Below are positions 33,170 through 42,178 of a stretch of 64,000 bases of DNA, in pieces. The notes under the pieces are model-generated. The model worked only from the letters and a program-made list of their open reading frames with translations, made no database searches and was not told where the DNA came from. How positions within the stretch are numbered: position 1 is the stretch's first letter; every line of letters starts with the position of its first letter. A program made the position numbers and the translations under genes. Source of the stretch: Fredinandcohnia onubensis (lineage in GTDB: Bacteria > Bacillota > Bacilli > Bacillales > Bacillaceae_L); NCBI RefSeq assembly GCF_002734285.1, contig NZ_NSEA01000020.1:1-64000 (forward strand), written 5' to 3'.

Positions 33170-34600
33170 ATGAAGTTTGAAACAGTTATCGGGTTGGAGG
33201 TTCACGTTGAACTTAAAACCGAATCAAAAATATTTTCAAGCGCACCGAATGAATTCGGGGCTGCACCAAATACATTAACAAGTGTCGTTGAATTAGGGTA
33301 CCCAGGTGTTCTTCCGGTTGTAAATAAAAAAGCTGTTGAGTGGGCTATGAAGGCTGCCATGGCTTTAAACTGTGAGATTAACCAGGAAACAAAGTTTGAC
33401 CGTAAAAACTATTTTTATCCGGATAACCCAAAGGCCTACCAAATCTCTCAATTTGATAAGCCAATTGGTGAGAATGGCTGGATCGAAATTGAAGTAAACG
33501 GCGAAAAGAAAAAGATTGGGATTACTCGTCTTCACCTAGAGGAAGATGCGGGTAAACTTACTCACTCTGGTCGAGGTTATTCATTGGTTGACTTGAATCG
33601 TCAAGGAACACCATTGATTGAAATCGTATCTGAGCCAGACATACGTACACCTGAGGAAGCGTACGCCTACTTGGAAAAATTAAAATCAATTGTTCAATAT
33701 ACAGGTGTGTCTGACTGTAAAATGGAGGAGGGCTCACTTCGTTGTGATGCCAATATCTCGTTACGTCCAATCGGTCAAGAAGAGTTCGGTACAAAAACCG
33801 AACTTAAGAACTTAAACTCATTTGCCTTTGTTAAAAATGGTCTTGAGTATGAAGAGATTCGTCAGGCAGAAGTTCTATCTGCAGGGGGCGTAATCGAACA
33901 AGAAACACGTCGCTATGATGAATCTTCAAAATCAACTATTCTAATGCGTGTAAAAGAAGGTTCAGACGACTACCGCTACTTCCCAGAGCCAGACTTAGTC
34001 GAACTTTATATTGACGATGAGTGGATGGAAAGAGTTCGTGCAGAAATCCCTGAGCTTCCAGATGCTCGTAAAAAACGATATATTGAAGAACTCGGTCTAC
34101 CTGAATATGATGCATCTGTTCTAACTGTAACGAAGGAAACATCTGATTTCTTTGAAGAAACAGTAGCAAATGGCGCGGATGCAAAACAAGCCTCAAACTG
34201 GATTATGGGTGAAGTTTCAGGGTACCTAAATGCCGAGCAGAAGGAATTACATGAAATTGCCTTAACTCCAGCAGGACTTGCAGGTATGATCAAGCTAATC
34301 GAAAACGGAACGATTTCTTCTAAAATTGCTAAAACCGTCTTTAAAGAGCTAATTGAAAAAGGCGGAGATGCGGAAACAATCGTGAAGGAAAAAGGGCTTG
34401 TTCAAATCTCTGATGAGGGTGCCCTAACAAAGATTATCGTTGAAGTTATCGGTAACAACCCTCAATCCGTAGAAGATTTTAAAAGTGGAAAAGGGAAAGC
34501 AATTGGTTTCCTAGTTGGCCAAGTAATGAAACAAACAAAAGGACAAGCCAACCCACAAATGGTAAACAAAATTCTTGCTGAAGAAATGAATAAATTATAA
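33170..34600 (+). CDS. gatB: Aspartyl/glutamyl-tRNA amidotransferase subunit B
   Basis: The kinase and amidotransferase subunit that converts Glu-tRNA(Gln) to Gln-tRNA(Gln). It starts [17 protein letters not shown], contains [20 protein letters not shown] and LHLEEDAGK, and has the C-terminal YqeY-like tail (residues about 330-476) that binds tRNA. The ATG at 33170 is spaced correctly from AGGGGTG and yields 476 residues; GTG at 33158 is less likely. Confidence 0.97.
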   Translation: MKFETVIGLEVHVELKTESKIFSSAPNEFGAAPNTLTSVVELGYPGVLPVVNKKAVEWAMKAAMALNCEINQETKFDRKNYFYPDNPKAYQISQFDKPIGENGWIEIEVNGEKKKIGITRLHLEEDAGKLTHSGRGYSLVDLNRQGTPLIEIVSEPDIRTPEEAYAYLEKLKSIVQYTGVSDCKMEEGSLRCDANISLRPIGQEEFGTKTELKNLNSFAFVKNGLEYEEIRQAEVLSAGGVIEQETRRYDESSKSTILMRVKEGSDDYRYFPEPDLVELYIDDEWMERVRAEIPELPDARKKRYIEELGLPEYDASVLTVTKETSDFFEETVANGADAKQASNWIMGEVSGYLNAEQKELHEIALTPAGLAGMIKLIENGTISSKIAKTVFKELIEKGGDAETIVKEKGLVQISDEGALTKIIVEVIGNNPQSVEDFKSGKGKAIGFLVGQVMKQTKGQANPQMVNKILAEEMNKL

Positions 34601-34605
34601 AAGAT

Positions 34606-34641
34606 GAAGGCCTACTTATAATAAAAAGTAGGTCTTTTTTT
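34606..34641 (+). terminator. Terminator after gatB
   Basis: A 9-bp stem (GGCCTACTT with AAGTAGGTC, one mispair), an A/T-rich loop and seven T residues. Confidence 0.9.
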
Positions 34642-34656
34642 CGTTCACCAAGCAAG

Positions 34657-35150
34657 GGTGAGTTCTACCGGCACACGCTGGATAGAAATAGTGCGTGGCA
34701 TGTACCGCAAGAGGGCTTTACTCGTACACGCTCGTCAGAAATAGTGCGTGGCATGTACCGTAAGAGGGCTTTACTCGTACACGCTCGTCAGAAATAGTGC
34801 GTGGCATGTACCGCAAGAGGGCTTTAATCGTACACGCTCGTCAGAAATAGTGCGTGGCATGTACCGCAAGAGAGCTTTACTGGTACACACTCGGGAAAAA
34901 TAGCGCGAAACATGTACTGCAAGCGAGTTTTACCGGTACACGCTGGATAGAAATAGTGTGTGGCATGTACCGCAAGAGGGCTTTACTCGTACACGCTCGT
35001 CAGAAATAGTGCGTGGCATGTACCGCAAGAGAGCTTTACTGGTACACACTGGGGAAAAATAACGCGAAACATGTACTGCAAGCGAGTTTTACCGGTACAC
35101 GCTTTGGCAGAAATAGTTCGAGGCATGTACCGCAATCGGTGTTTATTGAT
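34657..35150. repeat. Tandem repeat, nine units of 53 bp
   Basis: CATGTAC recurs at 34699, 34752, 34805, 34858, 34911, 34964, 35017, 35070 and 35124, that is, every 53 bp (the last step is 54). Each unit has inverted arms GGTACA (or a variant) and TGTACC about 25 bp apart, followed by GCAAGAGGGCTTTAC or a variant. Units come in slightly different types (with GCGTGGCATG or GCGAAACATG), and the order of types repeats, showing duplication of blocks. No spacers exist, so it is not CRISPR. It starts just after the gatB terminator. The period and layout are shared with 185-340. Confidence 0.92.
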
Positions 35151-35261
35151 ACACCATTGGTCGAACATAAAAAAATATATATTTTTACAAAACACATGAA
35201 ACTTTCTTAAGGGCTTAATCGTAAACTAAATATAAGCGTTTTCTCTCAAGGGGGTGCGAAG

Positions 35262-35513
35262 ATGGATTTAATATGGATGATACTTGGAGCGGTTGTAGTT
35301 CTTTATATTTTAATAATGATTCCGTTCCAATATCGAAATATAGCGGCAACGAAGGAAGAATTAAAGAAAACGAAAAAGACACATAATGAAACGTATGAAG
35401 ACATGTCCTTCGAGGAGCAACAATTACAGTATAACCTCCAAGGGAATTTGTTAAATCTACCATCAACATTAATCGCAACATTAATCTATAAATTACGTCA
35501 TCGAGATAAATAA
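35262..35513 (+). CDS. Small membrane protein, DUF3949-like
   Basis: An 83-residue protein with one N-terminal membrane helix (about 3-22, MDLIWMILGAVVVLYILIMI), then PFQYRNIAATKEELKKTKKT, MSFEEQQLQYNLQGNL and a C-terminal LPSTLIATLIYKLRH amphipathic stretch. The MSFEEQ...GNL...LPS..A pattern recalls the DUF3949 family, a tentative link made from memory. AGGGGGTG precedes the ATG. It stands alone between the 53-bp repeat array and a terminator. Confidence 0.65.
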   Translation: MDLIWMILGAVVVLYILIMIPFQYRNIAATKEELKKTKKTHNETYEDMSFEEQQLQYNLQGNLLNLPSTLIATLIYKLRHRDK

Positions 35514-35522
35514 TTGTTTTTG

Positions 35523-35551
35523 AGACCTTCAAGTTTTGAGGGTCTTTTTTC
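35523..35551 (+). terminator. Terminator after the small membrane gene
   Basis: The stem GACCTTCAA / TTGAGGGTC with a 3-4 nt loop and six T residues. Confidence 0.88.
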
Positions 35552-35653
35552 GTGATTTAAAATTTTTTTATTATTTTTTTATAAAAACTGTAGGGTATAG
35601 TAGGGGTAAGTTCGTCTAATAGGGTAGAGAAGAGAGAAGGGGGGAGAGCACGA

Positions 35654-36199
35654 TTGGAGGATGAGATTCTGATTGAAAAGGCAAAAGCGGGCGATGAGCA
35701 TGCCTTTCGGTTATTTATTGAGAAATATAAGAATCTAGTATTCAAGGCGATTTATTCAGTTTTGCGTCATGAAAAGGATGCCGAGGATGCGACACAGGAA
35801 GTGTTTCTGAAAATCTATTATGCCCTCCCCCAATACAGTTCACAGGGCATGAAAGCTTGGCTAACACGAATTGCGGTGAACCATGCAATTGATGTGAAGC
35901 GGAAGAAACAGCGGCAGCAAGAAATGGTACTTGAACCGGATGATATCCCGACACTCTCTTCCCCAGAAGAAAACGTCGTATTGCCACTTTTACAAAAAGA
36001 ACAAAGAGAACTGGTCAAAAGTCGGTTACACGATATGCCTGCGAATTATCGTCAAGTGATTGAAGCTTATTACATAGCAGAAAAAAGCTATAAACAAATT
36101 GCAGAGGAACAGCAGGTTGAAGTAAAGACGGTCGAAACAAAGCTATACCGAGCCCGAAATTGGATGAAAAAACATTGGAAGGAGGATGATTTTAGGTGA
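35654..36199 (+). CDS. ECF-type RNA polymerase sigma factor
   Basis: A 181-residue group IV sigma factor: region 2 over about residues 22-58 (YKNLVFKAIYSVLRHEKDAEDATQ, with the DAED ATQ motif that contacts RNA polymerase), a linker, then region 4 over about 123-172 (MPANYRQVIEAYYIAEKSYKQIA ... VETKLYRARNWM helix-turn-helix). The start is TTG after GGGGGAGAG. It overlaps the anti-sigma gene by four bases. Within Bacillus the closest type is SigM/YlaC; the exact orthology is open. Confidence 0.9.
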   Translation: MEDEILIEKAKAGDEHAFRLFIEKYKNLVFKAIYSVLRHEKDAEDATQEVFLKIYYALPQYSSQGMKAWLTRIAVNHAIDVKRKKQRQQEMVLEPDDIPTLSSPEENVVLPLLQKEQRELVKSRLHDMPANYRQVIEAYYIAEKSYKQIAEEQQVEVKTVETKLYRARNWMKKHWKEDDFR

Positions 36200-36639
36200 G
36201 ACATTACAGAGACGAAGAATGGTTCATGTACGTGAAGGATGAATTAGCAGAATCAAGGCGGGAAGAACTCGAAGATCACCTGTATTCCTGTGACCAATGT
36301 TTAGAAATATATATGAATCTAGTAGAGGACCAAGCCGAGGAGCTCCCAGATCTTGAAAATGATCATTTTACTGACGAGGTAGTAATGAAGCTTCGGGTGA
36401 AAAAGGAAAAACAAAAGAAGTCGATTTTACACAGTCCGATTTTCCATTATGGAATTGCAGCGGTTGTGACTTTAACACTAATGTCAACTGGGGTCTTCCA
36501 AAGTATGACGGGTATAGTGGGTACGGTGGAGGCATCCAGCTTTTCAAAGCAAAAACAATCTGTTTCAACTAGTTTGATGGAAAAAGCATTATCGGTTTTT
36601 GACATAATCAATACAGATCATGAGGAGGGAGAAAAATGA
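36196..36639 (+). CDS. Anti-sigma factor with zinc-binding HxxxCxxC motif
   Basis: A 147-residue protein with the ZAS-type motif HLYSCDQC (His28, Cys32, Cys35) in the N-terminal cytosolic part, one membrane helix (about 83-101) and a short external tail. This is the design of membrane-bound anti-sigma factors that hold an ECF sigma factor until a cell-envelope signal frees it. The GTG start follows AAGGAGG. It overlaps the sigma gene by four bases and the next gene by four, so all are coupled. Confidence 0.88.
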   Translation: MRHYRDEEWFMYVKDELAESRREELEDHLYSCDQCLEIYMNLVEDQAEELPDLENDHFTDEVVMKLRVKKEKQKKSILHSPIFHYGIAAVVTLTLMSTGVFQSMTGIVGTVEASSFSKQKQSVSTSLMEKALSVFDIINTDHEEGEK

Positions 36640-37730
36640 ATTATAATCCAGTGCTAGCATTTTTCCTATCATTTATTCCAGGTGTTGGCCATTTTTATAT
36701 AAATCGAAAGATAAGAGGGTTTATTTATGGAGTGGGAGCAGTTGGATCTATATTAATTGGAATCTTTGGATGGATGATGACGGGTTTTGAAGATCCATTA
36801 TTAGTTGGGTTCATCATTGCATTTTTTGTAACGGTTATTAATGTATTCGATATGGTTATCTTTCTATTACGAAATAATAAGCACAATCAAAAGGAACAGG
36901 TGATTCAAACGGGAGATGAGCAAGTAATTGTTACACGAACGGATGACTCAGAACGTTTCTATACCATTATTCTATCGTTTATCCCGGGGTTAGGGCATTT
37001 TCAACTAGGCTTGTTGAACCGTGGATTAACCTTTCTAATCGGATTTTTCGGATTGGGAACCATGGTTGTGTTTATTTCCATTTTTACAGATCAAGGAGCA
37101 TTCTTGGTGTTTTTAGGGATTCTACCGATTCTTTGGGTATATAACATGTTTGATGCGATTCAATTGATAGGGAAAAAACATAGAGGAGAAGAGTTAGTCG
37201 ATAAGACCATTATCGAGGATTTTGAAGAAACAAGACGTGAGCAAGGGCGTAAAAGCAAAACGCTAGCCACAATTTTGGCGATTTTCCCAGGAGCGGGGCA
37301 TTTGTATCTTGGCCTACAAAAACGCGGCATACAGCTAATGGCTGCCTTTTTATTCGCAATTTATATTTTAGACGTTCTCAGGTTGTCATTATTCCTGTTT
37401 TTAATCCCAATTATTTGGTTTTACAGCTTTTTTGATGCCCTTCAAAAGGTGTCAAAGCATGGAGAAGAGGACCTTGAGGATGTTCCGGTCGTTTCCTATA
37501 TTGTCAATCACCAAAAGTGGGTCGGATTTGGGCTAATTGCATTAGGGATTTACTATTTACTAGTAAATGTTGTCCTTCCTACGGTTGGTCCTACGATTAT
37601 GAGAGTTTTTAATTTTGATCTTCAATATTTTTACTACAATTACTTCCAAGGCACGATCATTTGTATCTTACTCATTGGCGGTGGCTTGAAGTTGATGGTA
37701 GGAAGTAAAAAACGGAAGGAGAATGCGTAA
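36636..37730 (+). CDS. Multi-spanning membrane protein with three PGxGH repeats
   Basis: A 364-residue protein built from three copies of one unit. Each has a helix with FIPG(V/L)GHF or FPGAGHLY (at about 14-21, 116-122, 217-224), then an R-G pair (RKIRGF, LNRGL, QKRGI), two hydrophobic helices, and an FD motif (71-72, 172-173, 266-267); unit length is about 101 residues. The pattern resembles TM2/DUF5683-like domains. A fourth hydrophobic region closes the protein (about 290-355). Two charged cytosolic linkers separate the units. Function unknown; membership in the sigma operon suggests an envelope role. Confidence 0.7.
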   Translation: MNYNPVLAFFLSFIPGVGHFYINRKIRGFIYGVGAVGSILIGIFGWMMTGFEDPLLVGFIIAFFVTVINVFDMVIFLLRNNKHNQKEQVIQTGDEQVIVTRTDDSERFYTIILSFIPGLGHFQLGLLNRGLTFLIGFFGLGTMVVFISIFTDQGAFLVFLGILPILWVYNMFDAIQLIGKKHRGEELVDKTIIEDFEETRREQGRKSKTLATILAIFPGAGHLYLGLQKRGIQLMAAFLFAIYILDVLRLSLFLFLIPIIWFYSFFDALQKVSKHGEEDLEDVPVVSYIVNHQKWVGFGLIALGIYYLLVNVVLPTVGPTIMRVFNFDLQYFYYNYFQGTIICILLIGGGLKLMVGSKKRKENA

Positions 37731-38683
37731 TGAGAAAATGGCGGGTTGGTTCAGTTTCGATGGGGTTGTCTTTAGTCTTGCTGGGTGTTCTTCTTTTCCT
37801 ATCACAGCTAAAAGGAATGCAAATGATGGAGCCACTGCTTGTGTGGTGGCCAATCATTCTGATTGTGTTGGGAATTGAAATTGTCGTATATCTATTTATG
37901 TCAAAGCAGGAAAATCCAGTTGTTAAATATGACTTCTTAAGTCTTCTTTTTGTTGGGATTATCGGAACAATTGGAATCGGGTTTACCTTGTTATCATCTG
38001 TTGGGCTTGTTGATGAGGTTCAAGGCGTGATTGGGGCGGAGCACCGTACGATGGATTTGCCAGCAATTGAGGAAAAGTTGGCAAGTGACGTCAAGCGTGT
38101 GGTCCTTGAAACGAACGGAGTAACAAGTAAAATCGAAGGATCAACTGCGAATGAACTTCATGTATTTGGCGTGTACCGTGCAACGGTTCACCCGAAGGCA
38201 GACCCAATCATTGCAAAAGCCAAGGATTATGTATTTACGAAGGTTGTCGGGGATACTATGTACGTGACATTAAAGGAACCTGCAGATCAAACGGGACCAT
38301 TTTCTACATATGCAACAATTGAACCCACGATTATTGTGCCAAGTTCGATTAGATTAGAGGTGCGAGGTGAGCATAATCATGTATCACTTTATCCGGGCTC
38401 CCTTGAAAATAACTGGGTTGTAGATGGAGCGTCAAATGTATCGGTTAATATGAATGATAAGAGTGACATTTTACTATCAGCTGTTTCTAATAATGTGCTT
38501 GAGAATGGAAATATGGCATGGGATAAAATCGATACAACCGAACGTGGTGGAATTGAAGAGGTTTACGAGGAGAGTACAACCGAAAAATTATACAAAGGTA
38601 CAAAAAAGTTGGGCGAAGGTACCTATAAGTTATCTATTTTTAATAGTGATCTTGTAACAGTGAATCTAGTTGAAAAAATGTAA
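37730..38683 (+). CDS. LiaF-like membrane protein with extracytoplasmic beta domain
   Basis: A 317-residue protein. The N-terminal part has three hydrophobic helices (about 8-26, 36-55, 70-92) as in DUF5668/LiaF proteins (LLVWWPIILIVLGIEI). Beyond residue 110 it is soluble, probably outside the cell, with repeated short strands (VRGEHNHVSLYPG, VVDGASNVSVNMND) like the putative adhesin/LiaF C-terminal domain. It starts one base from the upstream stop. Last gene of the sigma operon; its position suggests the operon answers envelope stress. Confidence 0.7.
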   Translation: MRKWRVGSVSMGLSLVLLGVLLFLSQLKGMQMMEPLLVWWPIILIVLGIEIVVYLFMSKQENPVVKYDFLSLLFVGIIGTIGIGFTLLSSVGLVDEVQGVIGAEHRTMDLPAIEEKLASDVKRVVLETNGVTSKIEGSTANELHVFGVYRATVHPKADPIIAKAKDYVFTKVVGDTMYVTLKEPADQTGPFSTYATIEPTIIVPSSIRLEVRGEHNHVSLYPGSLENNWVVDGASNVSVNMNDKSDILLSAVSNNVLENGNMAWDKIDTTERGGIEEVYEESTTEKLYKGTKKLGEGTYKLSIFNSDLVTVNLVEKM

Positions 38684-38690
38684 GGATGAG

Positions 38691-38724
38691 TTGTGCGCTT
38701 TAGCTTCGGCTAAGCGCATTTTTT
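38691..38724 (+). terminator. Terminator of the sigma operon
   Basis: The stem TGCGCTT(T)AGC / GCTAAGCGCA closes on a TTCG tetraloop and is followed by six T residues. Confidence 0.92.
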
Positions 38725-38830
38725 GAGTAATAGGCGTAAGCTAAGATGGGCAACATAATAGTGTTTTTTGAATATAAATGATATATTAAATAGGTGCGAC
38801 GGAATTGGATTATTTTGCTAATAGTTCAAA

Positions 38831-38859
38831 TTGATTAAATCGAATGGATAAGCTATGAT
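38831..38859 (+). promoter_or_regulatory. Promoter of dgkB
   Basis: TTGATT (38831-38836), 17 bp, TATGAT (38854-38859), about 43 bp before the dgkB start. Confidence 0.65.
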
Positions 38860-38901
38860 GTAAATGAAATGTTAAGATTATCTTTTTTTAGGATGATGAA
38901 A

Positions 38902-39807
38902 ATGAAAAGAGCTCGTATTATATATAATCCAACCTCTGGTAGAGAATTGTTTAAGAGACATCTGCCCGAGGTGTTAGAGAAGCTAGAAAAAGCAGGGTAT
39001 GAAACCTCATGTCATGCAACAACTGGTGCTGGCGATGCAACAAATGCAGCCCGAATTGCGGTCGAGAGAAAATATGACCTAGTAGTGGCTGCAGGTGGAG
39101 ATGGAACCATTAATGAGGTTGTAAATGGGTTGGCTGAGCAGGAGTATCGTCCAACACTTGGAATCATTCCTGTTGGAACAACGAATGATTTTGCACGCGC
39201 AATAGGGGTTCCTCGAAATATTGATGGTGCTTGTGACGTGATTGTAGAAGGAAACTCTGTTCCAATTGATATTGGCCGTATAAAAGATAAATATTTCGTT
39301 AATATTGCAGGTGGAGGAAGGCTAACCGAGCTAACCTATGAGGTGCCAAGTAAGCTGAAAACGATGCTTGGGCAGCTTGCTTATTATTTAAAAGGGATGG
39401 AGATGCTGCCATCAATCCGTCCAACTGAAGTGAGTATTGAGTATGATGGGAAACTGTTTGAGGGCGAGATCATGTTATTCCTCGTTTCCTTAACAAACTC
39501 TGTCGGAGGCTTTGAAAAGCTGGCACCAGACTCCTCAATGAATGACGGCTTGTTTGATTTGTTAATTTTAAAAAAGGCAAACCTTGCCGATTTTATTAAG
39601 GTCGCGACTTTGGCAATTCGTGGAGAGCATATTAACGACCCACATGTTCTTTACACAAAAGCAAATCGCGTAAAAGTAAATCCAACTGAAAAGATGCAAA
39701 TCAATCTAGATGGTGAATACGGTGGCTTACTACCAGGTGAATTCGTAAATTTGTACAAACATATTAATGTGCTAGTATCGAAAGAAAAAGCAGAAAAGAT
39801 GGAGTAA
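38902..39807 (+). CDS. dgkB: Diacylglycerol kinase (lipid kinase, DgkB/YerQ)
   Basis: It phosphorylates diacylglycerol released by lipoteichoic acid synthesis so that it returns to phospholipid. The 301-residue protein has IYNPTSGRE, the GGDGTINEVVNGL nucleotide motif, GTTNDFARA, and PDSSMNDGLFDL with catalytic acidic residues. The frame opens at 38869, but AGGAT and the family N-terminus MKRARIIYNPTSG place the start at 38902. It precedes rlmCD as in B. subtilis. Confidence 0.94.
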   Translation: MKRARIIYNPTSGRELFKRHLPEVLEKLEKAGYETSCHATTGAGDATNAARIAVERKYDLVVAAGGDGTINEVVNGLAEQEYRPTLGIIPVGTTNDFARAIGVPRNIDGACDVIVEGNSVPIDIGRIKDKYFVNIAGGGRLTELTYEVPSKLKTMLGQLAYYLKGMEMLPSIRPTEVSIEYDGKLFEGEIMLFLVSLTNSVGGFEKLAPDSSMNDGLFDLLILKKANLADFIKVATLAIRGEHINDPHVLYTKANRVKVNPTEKMQINLDGEYGGLLPGEFVNLYKHINVLVSKEKAEKME

Positions 39808-39833
39808 AATCTGGCGAGAGCCAGATTTTTTTG
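39806..39833 (+). terminator. Terminator after dgkB
   Basis: The stem AAATCTGGC / GCCAGATTT with a 4-nt loop and a T run. Confidence 0.9.
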
Positions 39834-39836
39834 TTT

Positions 39837-40045
39837 GCAATAGGGCTAACGTGGGAATCGTGCCCGATTTGCGGTAGAGGAAGGCAAAAAGGATACGCAA
39901 GCGAGTAAATCGTGCCCGATTCGCGGTAGAGGAAGATAAAAGGGGAACGAAAGCTAGTGAATCAGGCCCGATCCCGCGGTTGAGGAAGGAAAAAGGGAAC
40001 GCAAGCAGAAGAAGCCTGCCTAATCGAATTGGGCATGGACGATGC
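39837..40045. repeat. Tandem repeat, about four units of 52 bp
   Basis: GCCCGAT recurs at 39862, 39914 and 39966, with a degenerate fourth copy at 40018: a 52-bp period. Units read GTGCCCGATT(T/C)GCGGTAGAGGAAG ... GGATACGCAAGCGAGTAAATC or variants. The sequence differs from the arrays at 185 and 34657, but the period, the ACGCAAG motif near the unit end and the place directly after a terminator are the same. Confidence 0.78.
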
Positions 40046-40178
40046 TCAGCTTGAATACGTTTTGCTAACTACCACCCATTACTAATAACCCGAACCTATC
40101 CTCCACCGACATTGGCATAACCTCCCCCCGATATGTTACAATCAGTTCAGCATTTTGAACGCAAAGGAAGAAGACACA

Positions 40179-41552
40179 ATGACAAAATTGAAACCGCCAG
40201 TTGAAAAAAATACATACTATGATGTCACATTTGAAGATCTTACCCATGATGGAGCGGGTGTGGCTAAAATTGAAGGCTTTCCAATCTTTGTTCCAAACGG
40301 TCTACCAGATGAGAAAGCAAAAATCAAAGTTACCAAGGTCAATAAAGGCTACGGCTTTGGCCGTCTAATAGAGCTTTACGAAAAAAGCCAATACCGCGTC
40401 GATGCCCCGTGTCCGATATATAAAGAATGCGGAGGCTGTCAGCTTCAACATCTCAGTTACGAAGGTCAGTTAGTTGCGAAACAAAAACAGGTTCAGGAAG
40501 TGTTAACACGCATCGGTAAGCTACAAAATATCAAGGTTCATCCTGTACTTGGAATGGAAAACCCATGGAGATATCGGAATAAGGCACAGGTTCCAGTAGC
40601 GGACCGAGAAGGCGGACTAGTTGCAGGGTTTTATCAACAGCGAAGTCATGAAATCATTGATATGGAAGCTTGTCTCATCCAGCAAGAGAAGAATGATCTG
40701 GTTGTACAAACAGTGAAGACAATCTGTGAGAAATATGGAATTCAAGCCTATGATGAGAAAAATAATAAAGGTACGCTTCGTCACATTATGGCACGTTATG
40801 GCTTGGTTTCTGGAGAAATTATGGTCGTACTTGTCACTAGAACGAGGGAGCTTCCACATAAGAATAAAATCATCTTAGAGATTACTGATAACCTACCAGG
40901 TGTTAAATCGATTGTACAAAACATTAACTCCAAACAGACGAATGTGATTTTTGGAAATGAAACAAATGTCCTTTGGGGTGAAGAATATATTTACGATAAT
41001 ATTGGTGATATCAGGTTTGCGATTTCAGCAAGGTCGTTTTATCAAGTTAACCCTGAACAAACAAAGGTACTGTATGATAAAGCGTTGGAGTATACAGGGT
41101 TAACAGGGGAAGAGACGGTTATTGATGCCTATTGTGGAATTGGAACCATTTCGTTGTTTTTAGCCCAGAAAGCAAAGAGAGTGTATGGAGTTGAAATTGT
41201 TCCTGAAGCGATTGAGGATGCGAAGCGAAACGCAGCCCTAAATCAGATCGATAATGCAGAATTTGCAGTTGGAGAGGCAGAGGTGGTCATCCCAAATTGG
41301 TATAAAGACGGAGTTAGAGCGGATGTCATTGTCGTTGACCCTCCTCGTAAGGGTTGTGATGAGGCGTTATTACAAACGATTTTAAAAATGAAGCCGAAGA
41401 AAGTTGTCTATGTTTCTTGTAATCCAGCAACTCTTGCAAGAGACCTTCGGATTTTAGAAGATGGTGGGTATGAAACAGCGGAGGTACAACCTGTAGATAT
41501 GTTTCCGCACACTGTTCACTGTGAAGCAGTCGCAAAGCTAATTTTAAAATAA
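40179..41552 (+). CDS. rlmCD: 23S rRNA (uracil) C5-methyltransferase RlmCD
   Basis: In B. subtilis this single enzyme methylates U747 and U1939 of 23S rRNA. The 457-residue protein has an N-terminal TRAM domain (about 8-67), the Fe-S cysteines Cys78, Cys84 and Cys87 ([10 protein letters not shown]) with a fourth in MEACLIQ, the SAM motif [22 protein letters not shown] and the catalytic Cys in [13 protein letters not shown]. The frame opens with TTG at 40155, but AAGGAAGA and the usual start favour the ATG at 40179. Confidence 0.94.
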   Translation: MTKLKPPVEKNTYYDVTFEDLTHDGAGVAKIEGFPIFVPNGLPDEKAKIKVTKVNKGYGFGRLIELYEKSQYRVDAPCPIYKECGGCQLQHLSYEGQLVAKQKQVQEVLTRIGKLQNIKVHPVLGMENPWRYRNKAQVPVADREGGLVAGFYQQRSHEIIDMEACLIQQEKNDLVVQTVKTICEKYGIQAYDEKNNKGTLRHIMARYGLVSGEIMVVLVTRTRELPHKNKIILEITDNLPGVKSIVQNINSKQTNVIFGNETNVLWGEEYIYDNIGDIRFAISARSFYQVNPEQTKVLYDKALEYTGLTGEETVIDAYCGIGTISLFLAQKAKRVYGVEIVPEAIEDAKRNAALNQIDNAEFAVGEAEVVIPNWYKDGVRADVIVVDPPRKGCDEALLQTILKMKPKKVVYVSCNPATLARDLRILEDGGYETAEVQPVDMFPHTVHCEAVAKLILK

Positions 41553-41592
41553 ATGCTTAGTAAATAAACATGGAAGTGGGAGGACAAGGCTG

Positions 41593-41829
41593 ATGGTAAA
41601 AGAAAAATTAAAAGCTAAAATTCTCGAAATTGTGGATAATCAGATTAACATCAATGACCCGAAGTGTACGAAAGAAACTTTGGAGCGATTGGTCAACTCA
41701 GGTTTCTCAGAAATAGAGTCTAAAGAAATGATCGGCAGAGTGCTTATTGAAGAAATGTACGAACTTTTGAAAAACCAAGTTCCTTTTAATGAAAAGCGTT
41801 ATGCAGAAAAATTAAGTATGCTTCAGTAG
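41593..41829 (+). CDS. Small helical protein of unknown function
   Basis: A 78-residue, highly charged, all-helical protein with no signal or membrane segment. It contains NDPKCTKETLERLVNSGFSE and SKEMIGRVLIEEMYELL. The ETLERLVNSGFSEIESKEMIG pattern (a short helical repeat often seen in small Bacillus proteins that pair with SEC-C motifs) is familiar, but I cannot name the family with confidence. GGGAGGA precedes the ATG. It lies 40 bp after rlmCD and may be cotranscribed. Confidence 0.65.
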   Translation: MVKEKLKAKILEIVDNQININDPKCTKETLERLVNSGFSEIESKEMIGRVLIEEMYELLKNQVPFNEKRYAEKLSMLQ

Positions 41830-41869
41830 GGTTCTGTCCCTGATAAAATGAAAGAAATTTTTCCGAAAG

Positions 41870-41907
41870 CCCCCATTAAACTATCTTGTTTATTGCGGGT
41901 TTTTTTT
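41870..41907 (+). terminator. Terminator before the accessory segment
   Basis: The arms CCCCCATTAAAC and GTTTATTGCGGG pair at 10 of 12 positions, with a 6-nt loop and a run of T residues. Confidence 0.75.
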
Positions 41908-41931
41908 GATGCCAAGCTTCTTACCCGTCAT

Positions 41932-42095
41932 AAACAATCTGTACTAATCGACCATTTTCGTAAAAACCCATTTTCAATCAATCGTTTGTTTAACGGATTA
42001 CCTCAGTTATATCAACGACTTACCATTTCAAATAAACGTTTGTTTGAACGGAGTTGATCGCGTTGAGCAAGTAGAAATACGAACTGTACTAGTCG
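41932..42095 (+). repeat. 164-bp direct repeat, left copy, upstream of the MFS gene
   Basis: It starts AAACAATCTGTACTAATCG and ends ACTGTACTAGTCGA. The same 164-bp layout, about 70-75 percent identical by eye, lies at 49425-49588. Both copies contain two AAACAAACG-type motifs (CAATCGTTTGTTTAA and TAAACGTTTGTTTGAA) and TGTACTA(A/G)TC at both ends. The remaining bases up to the MFS ribosome binding site (42163) hold no gene. Confidence 0.75.
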
Positions 42096-42178
42096 AAAAT
42101 TTTTGGAATAAAGTATGGCTCAATTACAGCATGATGTCACTACGTAAGGGAACTATAGTATTAAAAGGGGGTCAATCA

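Noticed and set aside
34657-35150. Possible CRISPR array
   Set aside because: Units follow one another without unique spacers and the unit is 53 bp; no cas genes are near. It is a plain tandem repeat.
34960-35210. Short open frames in the 53-bp array
   Set aside because: They consist of repeat sequence, shift frame every unit and have no ribosome binding site.
35584-35616. An ECF-type promoter (CGTC at 35613) before the sigma gene
   Set aside because: CGTCTAA looks like the -10 of an ECF promoter, but no AAC-type -35 lies 16-17 bp upstream; the nearest is 24 bp away. Autoregulation is therefore not claimed.
41848-42057. A 69-codon frame before the MFS gene
   Set aside because: It runs through a terminator and the 164-bp direct repeat. 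The matching region at 49425 does not keep the frame.
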